Assembly (NCBI GenBank): GCA_048013815.1
Contig: CM106586.1
Location: 12,462,001 to 12,526,000 of the forward strand
Source of the DNA: Setoptus koraiensis
Taxonomy: Eukaryota > Arthropoda
Reading direction: 5' to 3'
Length of the DNA stretch: 64,000 nt
Part shown: positions 56,261-64,000 of the stretch, in pieces
Layout of the letters: each line of letters opens with the position of its first letter
Position numbering within the stretch: position 1 is the first letter of the stretch
The notes under the pieces: generated by a model
What the model was told of the DNA's origin: nothing
Seen by the model: the letters and a program-made list of their open reading frames with translations, nothing else
The model's database searches: none
Translations under genes and position numbers: made by a program

Positions 56261-56665
56261 ATGTCCGAGAAACAGCGAGAAGCAACGGATGAGGAGGTAC
56301 AAAAGAAAATAACGCAGCTTAGATCTGAATATGACCGTGCTTCCAAGATTCTACATTTTCTCCAAGATGTGTCCAAAACTCAGACTAATACTAACTTTGT
56401 CAAAGAATTGAATGCATTATATTTTGTATTCGAACAGACCGATAAAGACCAAAAGACACCCTATGCCTCGCTTTATTCAGATCTCGAGAAACAAATAGAG
56501 AAGTTAGCCGATATTATGGCGGAAACAAGAAATATAGCCCGCAGTTTTGTCGCTGAGATCGAGGACTGCGTGCCTAAATACACTGAGAAGACCAAATCGG
56601 ATCCTATTGATGGGACAGATAGCCAGAACGTCGAACGGATAGCGGAGAGCTTTGAACGACTTTGA
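56261..56665 (+). CDS. Small coiled-coil protein, unrecognised, copy 2
   Basis: Single exon, 134 residues from ATG 56261. Paralogue of the gene at 50729-51139: matching segments are ASLYSDLEKQIEKL, AETRNIARSFVAEIEDC and SDPIDGTDSQNVERIAES. The N-terminal half (DEEVQKKITQLRSEYDRASKI) has diverged much more than the C-terminal half. Both copies remain open, which argues for function, but no domain is recognised. Confidence 0.5.
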   Translation: MSEKQREATDEEVQKKITQLRSEYDRASKILHFLQDVSKTQTNTNFVKELNALYFVFEQTDKDQKTPYASLYSDLEKQIEKLADIMAETRNIARSFVAEIEDCVPKYTEKTKSDPIDGTDSQNVERIAESFERL

Positions 56666-59600
56666 CTGTTAAGGCATGTGAATCGTCCGTGCTCGATACT
56701 ATATTTATTCGATGCTGTACTTTATTTATTGTATGTTCAATTCGAGGCCAAATAAATCTAAACAAAACAGTTACAATCTTAGTCATCAAATGTCTGGTTT
56801 CGGAAGGAAGCCGCTTGCTGGCCTGCCGTACTCGTACCTGTAATGCGGTGTAGTTCTGAGGAAAAAGTTAACAGGTAAGTATTTCCTTGGTGCCGTAACG
56901 GAATGAATCGATGAATATCTATATATATTTATATATACAATAATTGATAAGTATCATTTGGTGAGTTCAATTCCTGTGTTTTGCACCTGATTACCGGAGC
57001 TTCACTTGAGAGCAGTATTCTACGATGAAGAGAATCATGTTGGTAATCTAGGATTATTTGGGGTTTAGGTCATTAGCTATGGCTGACGAGTTTATTGAAG
57101 TGCTAGATTGACAGATAAGAGTTTAGAAATAGCGGATGGTCGGAATTTTTAGTTATGCTGAGTGAGAAAAAAGAATCAATGAAAGCATCGTTTATATTGT
57201 TTGTGCATTAATCGTACTGTAGGAAAAGTACCCTAATTAATAGCGAGATGTAGCTCAATGTGGCTTTACACTAGATGGCAGTATGAGCAGAATCGTTGCG
57301 TTGTTTCTAACAACCATCCAAGTCAATTAACCTTGACTTGAGCATCCAGCTGAAAACAATTTTCTCAACAGAAATTGCATATGCGACTGCTCGTGAGGAG
57401 CTACATCCACAAGCCATAACATAACCTTGTAGCCCAATGGAAGTGTTGCTTCACAGTCATCATTACAATTTATCCTATTACAATTTTTATTCCTCTGCAA
57501 GAAATCAACTGCAGGATCCCCAGTATGCACTATTAATGAACTTTTCATTCTATGGAGAATTGATGAATGTCAGATCCTAGCCATACTTTGAGCAATTTTT
57601 GAGCTCGTATAATTTCATCGAACAACAGGTCGATTGTGATCTTCCAAACGTGCACAACTTAGGCAAGGTTAAGAATCATCTCTGTTGGCTTGAGAGTCTT
57701 TCCTGACGGAGAAAGCTAGACGCCAAGATAGAATGACTTAGGGAATTTATAACTGTAAAAAATGGGGTCACTACATGTAGTAATGCCAACGAACTGATGG
57801 CAGAGACAGAGAGCTTCACTTTCCTTGAATCACTTAGGCCTAGAGAGCTCGGAAGGGACTCTATTCAGCTCTTTTTGAAGGTTCCAGAAGTTGACTTAAC
57901 TTGGGATGAGATTAATTAATCCCAGAACGACACACACACATATCAGTACTAATAGATTAGCGTACAGAACGACAGTTCACTTGTTGGTGTAGTGATGAGT
58001 GAAAAGATATCAGTATTCTTTTGTGAATAATTGATTTCAGTGATCAAGTTTAGATTTTTTCGCATCATAACATCGCAAAAATATAGATGATCGAATAGAT
58101 AATATTTAGACGACTTCATATTGGGGTATCTATCAACAAAAACAATCAAATATTTAGCGAGCTAGCGAGCGAGAGTGGCGAAAATATTGATTGATTCAAT
58201 TGTCAAGTGTACACGAGGCGTTATTCGTTCACGTGAAATGTTTTCAATAGCAACAATACAATTTTCGCGAATTAACAATATTTGGAACCATCTCAAGGTT
58301 GTTACAATGAGGACATTGATCTTGTTGTCATTTGTGCCACTTATGGGTCTTTGTAATTTGGTTACAATTAGATGCAATGATGATAATTGTAAAACATCAG
58401 ATAAAGGAGCACAATTAGCAATAAAATGTTGAAACGCATGGGGCTTGGTTATGGTTTGATTATCTGGTAATCTCTAACTGGGTGTCCCGAAAAGTAATCT
58501 ACGCATGCTCAGTGGGGGTTTCTGGGAGTGCTAACAAAAGTCCGCAACCACCATTGAGGCCTCTCGTACGCCGGCTAACTAATGAACAAAACTGTGAAAA
58601 AATGGCTAGAAAATACTGCAAGGTGGCCAGCTTGACACAGTTCTGAGACAGAGGCTGTTGGGGCCGAGCACGCAAACACAAGCGCAAAACCAGATAGCCA
58701 AACCGGATGTTGGCTCGTTAGATCAATGAATCATCTCACTTGTTGTCTATCGCTGTTGTTGTTCACTACTCTTTGATTGAACAATTCGTTGTGTTGTTAG
58801 TGGTGCACCTCAAAGTTGCATCTTGATTAATGTGTCAGTTAACGACAATAACAACAATAACAACAACAACAACGACATCGAGAGCCTAAACTGCAGAGGG
58901 CTCGATGTTGATGATAGTGCATGGTGGAAGTGATGAGCAACCCAATAATATTTTTGCCAATCATCACTAGTTACCTCCACCATTCCGATTGGCACAACAC
59001 TAGTCACATCCATCTGTCAAGTGACTAATCCTCGTGGTGTGGTGGTAATTTGTTGGCAGTAGCTTGGCAATGGAGCGGTATCTGAAGTGATTATCTCATT
59101 GTTATCAGGGCGATTTCGCATTAATTAATAGCTTGGCCATTATCACAACAACAACAACAGCGGCGGCGGCGGCAGCACTATATCAGCTATTTGCCTGCAA
59201 GTTAATTGGTTGGCCTACAAGTTGTATAGGTGGAAGATCCATTAGTAACACTTGCAAACAATCTGTCTCACAAGCTTTGTCAGTGCTAGCGTGGCGAGAC
59301 GCACACTACATGTATAAATATATATTGTCACAGTGATAAAATGATATGGTTGGCGTATCAATGGCGAAGAAATTGAGCGTTTGCCATGCCTGATATACTT
59401 GAACCATGCTATCGCTATTATATTGCTGCTCTTGTTATTCTTCGTCTTCTTCTTATTCTCATAGTTTACATGTGGGTATTGCCGAGTTACATCTTTGTTT
59501 ATCTGATTGTTTGTTTGTGCGAACTGTGTTTGTTGGCGCAACCAGCTGAGACTGGCGCTGTTGTTTGGCGCGCATCTTGGCACAGGTTGCGCAAACGGAG

Positions 59601-60066
59601 GGGCGAGCGCGCAAATGAACTTCAACATTGGTTCAACAGTGTTGAATCAAGACAACAATAGTGATGAATATTCATCGTGAATATTGTAATTGATGGGCAA
59701 CTGGGCGACAAATGAATACCGACAGCAACAAGCTAGTCGCTCGCTTGCACGATCTGTGCTGTGTGCGCACAAACAGTGAACTAGAATGGACTAATGATGA
59801 TAATTTTTTCTTGTCTTCAGAACTTCTCCTTGTGCGTGCGTGTGTGTGTGCGTGTGTGTGTAGGTTATGCGATAATCGTTCGTGTATCTCAGCGCCTATT
59901 CCACATCTCGGCCTTTTTGTTTGTTTCTCCGTTCTGTAAGCTGCGAGTTGTTGAGATAACTGTGTGGATGTGATATATATATACAACACAACACTACACA
60001 TATATACACATATATATAGACAAATCTATTACTGTTGTTATTATTATTATTTCTGTATTTATAATA
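56666..60066. other. Gene-poor region upstream of the guanylate cyclase
   Basis: Begins with the end of the inverted-repeat arm, which holds a conserved segment with a strong GTAAGT donor at 56875. After 57066 the sequence is unique and AT-rich. It has one short signal-peptide-like ORF and CAA/TTG-rich, CA-rich stretches towards the cyclase start. A further 300-base part near 59150-59650 has open frames on both strands that I do not trust. Confidence 0.4.
58307..58432 (+). CDS. Possible secreted mini-peptide
   Basis: ORF of 41 residues: hydrophobic start (MRTLILLSFVPLMGL) like a signal peptide, then a short segment with cysteines (IRCNDDNCKTSD...IKC). AATAAA overlaps the last codons. The frame is open upstream of this ATG as well. 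It is too short to be sure and could be chance. Confidence 0.2.
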   Translation: MRTLILLSFVPLMGLCNLVTIRCNDDNCKTSDKGAQLAIKC

Positions 60067-63000
60067 ATGATGATAACTCCTGACTCTATATTACTGACAG
60101 TATATATTTATATTCAATTAAGACAACTCACAACAATAGCTGCAACCAACACTAACAGCACCACACCAAACGCAACCAGCACCGCAACAACAACCGCAGC
60201 AACATCGGCAACATCGGCAGCAGCAGCAGCAGCAGTGGTGGCAGCAACATCAGTGGCGACAGCAACCAAAATTACAAATTGTAACAATGGCGAACAATCC
60301 GACTATACGACCATAGATAACGACACCATTGTTGTAGGTTACCTAACAAGCATATTTGGCATTAGTAATTCGCCACGCCAGGGTATTGTTATTAGTGGCG
60401 CTATCAATTATGCCGTTAGCAAAGTCAACGCAAATCCACAATTGCTCAATGGTAAACGTGTTGTATTTATTTGTAATGACACACAAGGTGACGTATTATT
60501 GGGCACAGCGGCCATATTACATCAGCATCGTCGAGGCGCCATTGCATTCTTTGGACCGGAGGATTCGTGCGAGGTTGAGGCCACCATAGCGGCCGCCATT
60601 AATTTGCCATTGTTGTCTTATAAGTGCAGCGATTCTAAGGTGTCCAACAAGGACTTTTACAAGACATTTGTTAGAACGCATCCGCCCGATACACAAATAG
60701 TGCGCTCTGTTATAGCTTTATTAAGGAATTACAAATGGTACAAATTCTCTATTGTTTGCGAAACATCAACACAATATCTCACTGTTGCACGCAATTTAGC
60801 TGAACGGGCCAGAAGCTCTGGTTTTATCATCAATAGTGAAATTAAATTTGAAAACACTTATACCTGTTGCGAGGAACATAGGCCCTGTTGTCAGAATGCA
60901 TTCTTCAATATTATCGAAGAAACATTCAGAAAGACGCGTATATATATTTTTCTAGGCACCATTCAGGACCTCATGAACATGATGCAAGTGATGCAAATGA
61001 AAGGCATTCTAGATAGTGGCGAATATCTCGTCATTTACATTGATCTCGATCATTACTCTACTGCTGATTCCTATAAATATTTATGGAGAGGTGATATGAA
61101 TGTTGAAACAAAAGTCACCATGAACGAAGCTGCACGATCATTGCTTGTTGTTGTTGCTAGCCCGCCCACAGGTCCAGATTATGCCGAATTTGAGGAAAAT
61201 GTTAGACTATATGAAGCAATCCCACCATTTAACTTTACACAACCATTCCAGAATTACAAGAAGCACATAACAATTTATGCATCCTATTTATATGACGCAT
61301 TCATGTTATATATTGAAGCTTTAGCTCAAGTAATTAGCATAAATGACGACATCCATGATGGCGAAGCTATAGTCAAAAGAATTATACAAAGAAAAAAATA
61401 TAAAAGTGTCACTGGAGCATGGATGAACATAGACGCCAACGGTGATGTTGAGGGTAATTACAGTGTTCTAGCCAGATTTCCAAGGCCATACAATATGACT
61501 TTCAAAGGTTTGACGCTAGATGATGGACCAAAGTACACGATGCTGCCAGTGGGCAGCTTTGATTGCGACGACAGTCAAAATAATACACTACTTCGGCTAG
61601 AGGGATCCATAGACTGGATTAATGACGGTCGACCACCTCATGCTGAACCTCCTTGCGGCTATGATGGTAGTCTCTGTAGGAATCCAGACCATACACGTGG
61701 AATCCTAACAATTTTTTTATCTTGCGTTCTGGCAGCCACCTCCGTGATAGTGTCTATGCGATATCGAAGCTGGAAGAAAGAACAAGAAATAGCCGGATTG
61801 TTGTGGCGCATGCAGTTGTCAGATGTTCAATTTTGCTCTGGTGCATTACCTAGAACTAACAGTAAAACAAGCTTAATGAGTCAAATGTCCAGCGAATCTA
61901 GACTCAGGACGGAAATATTCACTCAAGTAGCTACTTACAAGGGAGTGATTGTGGCCGTCAAGAAATTACAATTCAACAAAAAGAATATCGACATACCCAG
62001 AGAAACCAAAATCGACATGAAACTCATGAAAGAAATTCATCACGACAATATCAACCAGTTTATTGGCGCTTGTATAGAACCTAACTGTGTGTATCTAGTC
62101 ACCGAATATTGTTCTAAAGGCAGTTTGCAGGATATTTTAGAAAATTCGGATATGAAATTGGATACCATGTTTATCGCATCACTTGTGTTTGATTTAATAT
62201 CAGGGTTGAATTATCTTCACGAAAGTGAATTGAAATGTCATGGAAATCTCAAATCTTCTAACTGTTTGATCACGTCCAGATGGGTGTTGCAAATAACTGA
62301 TTTTGGGTTACATTACTTCAGGTCATGCGCTCGTTCTCTAGTGCAACCACAAGAAAACTTGAGACATGCACACAATAGAAGTCTGTTATCGAAAGCACCG
62401 GAAATGTTGAGAAATGAGAATCTCTGCGGAAATCAAAAGACTGATATTTATTCGTTTGGAGTCATTCTTCATGAAATCATTGGTCGAAAAGGTCCGTTCG
62501 GCATAGATGCGACCTCAATGAAACCAGAAGAGATCATTGAACGCGTGAAAAATCCTCAGAAATGTTCACCCAGATTTTCGCCGGAAGTGATAAAACCCGG
62601 CACCGGTAATAATATTATCGGAAACAACGGTAACAATTTTAGTAACTTGCATAATAATAGTAATCATCTCCGCTCGCATGGTTTATTGCGGAACAAAACA
62701 TGCATAGACTTTACTGATAATCACACTAGAGGCAATAATCATAATCTTGTGCAACTGGAACAATATAATCAGCAAGCAGTTCGCTCGGGCAGTCTAGGAA
62801 ATACTACCGTTGAACTCGGAGAAGCTACCAGGAATGATTACTTTGAGCCTCTCATAACATTTCGACCAGACATCTCCATACTAGATTGTCCAGATTGTAT
62901 AATAGATACGATGAAAGACTGTTGGATGGAGAGGCCAGAATCCAGACCTGACATTGGAACAATCAGGCATAGATTAAAATCCATGCGGCAAGGTAGGAAG

Positions 63001-64000
63001 GTTAACATTGTTGACAACATGATGGCAATGATGGAAAAATACGCGAACAATTTAGAAGAATTGGTCGAGGATAGGACTCGCGAGCTTGTAGAAGAAAAGA
63101 AGAAGACTGAAGTTCTTTTGCACCGAATGTTACCATCATCTGTCGCTGATCAACTGATGACGGGAGAAGAAGTTAGACCTGAATCGTTTGACGCTGTCAC
63201 TATATTCTTTAGTGATATAGTTGGTTTCACAGAGATGTCTGCGACAAGCACTCCAATGCAAGTGGTGAGATTTTTAAATGATTTATATACCATGTTTGAT
63301 GCCACGATACAGAAGTATGATGTGTACAAAGTCGAGACGATCGGTGAGTTATCCAGCAATCAAAGAATTGTGAATTATGGTTATTTCTCTAAATGTGACA
63401 CTGAATGTTCCACTGTGATTCTAACTAATTGCATCGGTTAATTGCCACTAATAGGTGATGCTTATATGGTGGTAAGTGGCTTGCCAATTCGGAATGATGA
63501 CAGTCATGCGACAGAGATAGCCTCAATGGCTCTGGAGTTGATAGAATCTGTGAAACAATTCAAAATACATCATTTGCCAGACAGGATACTTCAACTGAGA
63601 GTGGGGCTTCATACAGGTGAGTTGATAGAGTTTGGGTAACCATATTCGACGAAAAAGAATATTATAATCCCATTTCAATGAATATTCGTCTAGAAATTCA
63701 CCACAATATTGATGATTTTGTTGAACTATTTGCTTGCAGGACCCGTTGTGGCAGGCGTTGTTGGCACAACAATGCCTAGATATTGTTTGTTCGGTGATAC
63801 GGTCAACACAGCTAGCAGAATGGAGTCAACCGGACTGGCATTAAGAATTCATACTAGCGAACAAACAAAAGAATATCTTGAGAAAACTGGTGAATATATA
63901 ATTCAAAAGAGGGACCAATTAGTTAATCTCAAAGGTAAAGGCGTCCGAGAGACTTATTGGCTTTTGGGTCATGTTGATGGCACAAAACAATATCGCCATG
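60067..64000 (+). CDS. Receptor guanylate cyclase, Gyc32E/Gyc76C type, 3' end outside window
   Basis: Membrane receptor that makes cGMP when its extracellular domain is engaged. Exons: 60067-63343, 63455-63616 and 63740 onwards, joining as G|GT and G|GA with introns of 111 and 123 bp. A hydrophobic N-terminus and a Thr/Ala-rich stretch precede the periplasmic-binding-like receptor domain (residues about 90-535: [30 protein letters not shown]). The transmembrane helix is at about 545-565. The kinase homology domain has HGNLKSSNC in place of HRDLKxxN, as expected of a pseudokinase. The dimerisation coiled coil ([17 protein letters not shown]) precedes the cyclase domain ([55 protein letters not shown]). 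Metal-binding Asp and guanine-selecting Glu and Cys are present. An Asn-rich insert of about 80 residues lies inside the kinase homology domain. Confidence 0.92.

Larger units (their letters stand above)
54030..57066 (+). repeat. Right arm of a 3 kb inverted duplication
   Basis: Contains UGT copy 3, its 3' flank, the conserved spacer and coiled-coil gene copy 2. The central spacer between arms is about 680 bp and carries the two divergent UGT promoters. Homology ends near 57066. Confidence 0.8.

Noticed and set aside
58478-58500. GGGTGTCCCGAAAAGTAAT, resembling the end of a mariner-type element
   Set aside because: No matching inverted end and no transposase sequence nearby; may be chance or a tiny fragment.
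59133-59661. Open frames on both strands upstream of the guanylate cyclase
   Set aside because: Ala/Thr and Leu runs from trinucleotide repeats; no signal of a real protein.

Overview
This is eukaryotic nuclear DNA, AT-rich and rich in short simple repeats. Where introns can be placed they are mostly about 60-140 bp, and many genes are single-exon. The gene content (a seven-helix gustatory-type receptor, soluble bacterial-looking UDP-glycosyltransferases in a cluster, a receptor guanylate cyclase, arthropod-style orthologues throughout) points to a chelicerate, most likely an acariform mite. The species is not identifiable from the sequence alone. No virus-like element, CRISPR array, rRNA gene or convincing tRNA gene was seen.

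Layout: 0-1.5 kb, 3' part of a gustatory-receptor-like gene (+). 3.4-8.5 kb, a compact block: arfaptin (-), a 90-residue membrane protein (+), a MOSPD2-like CRAL-TRIO protein (-), a tentative small spliced gene (+) and a short TRIP4/ASC-1 zinc-finger protein (-). 9-10 kb, a protein with the TEAD-binding region of YAP/Yorkie but no WW domain (-). 10.8-11.3 kb, a small secreted Cys-containing protein. 12.4-14.8 kb, DDX1 (-, three exons). 16.5-22.5 kb, a sorting nexin 20/21-like protein (+), TRAP-alpha/SSR1 (+), PYROXD1 (-) and IBA57 (+). 22.5-29.7 kb is gene-free, with a duplicated non-coding block and a decayed intron-less copy of the neighbouring fatty-acid elongase. 29.7-34.9 kb, ELOVL (+, four exons, one GC-AG intron) and gamma-tubulin complex component 3 (-). 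35.8-40.4 kb, a Thr/Ser-rich secreted protein, a one-Sushi-domain membrane protein and a small secreted cationic peptide. 43.2-46.1 kb, PGRMC (+) tail-to-tail with a single-exon TAF1-like protein that has only the central TAF1 core. 46.9-47.4 kb, a GC-rich hairpin-dense island. 48.2-57.1 kb, three near-identical UDP-glycosyltransferase genes (the third carries one in-frame stop) and two copies of an unrecognised coiled-coil gene, arranged as a roughly 3 kb inverted duplication. 60.1 kb to the end, a receptor guanylate cyclase (+) that runs off the window.

Most genes are ordinary housekeeping or signalling loci with no operon-like logic. The accessory part is the glycosyltransferase cluster, where recent tandem and inverted duplication plus probable gene conversion has shaped a likely detoxification locus. 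The most unusual host genes are the WW-less YAP-like protein and the reduced TAF1-like protein.
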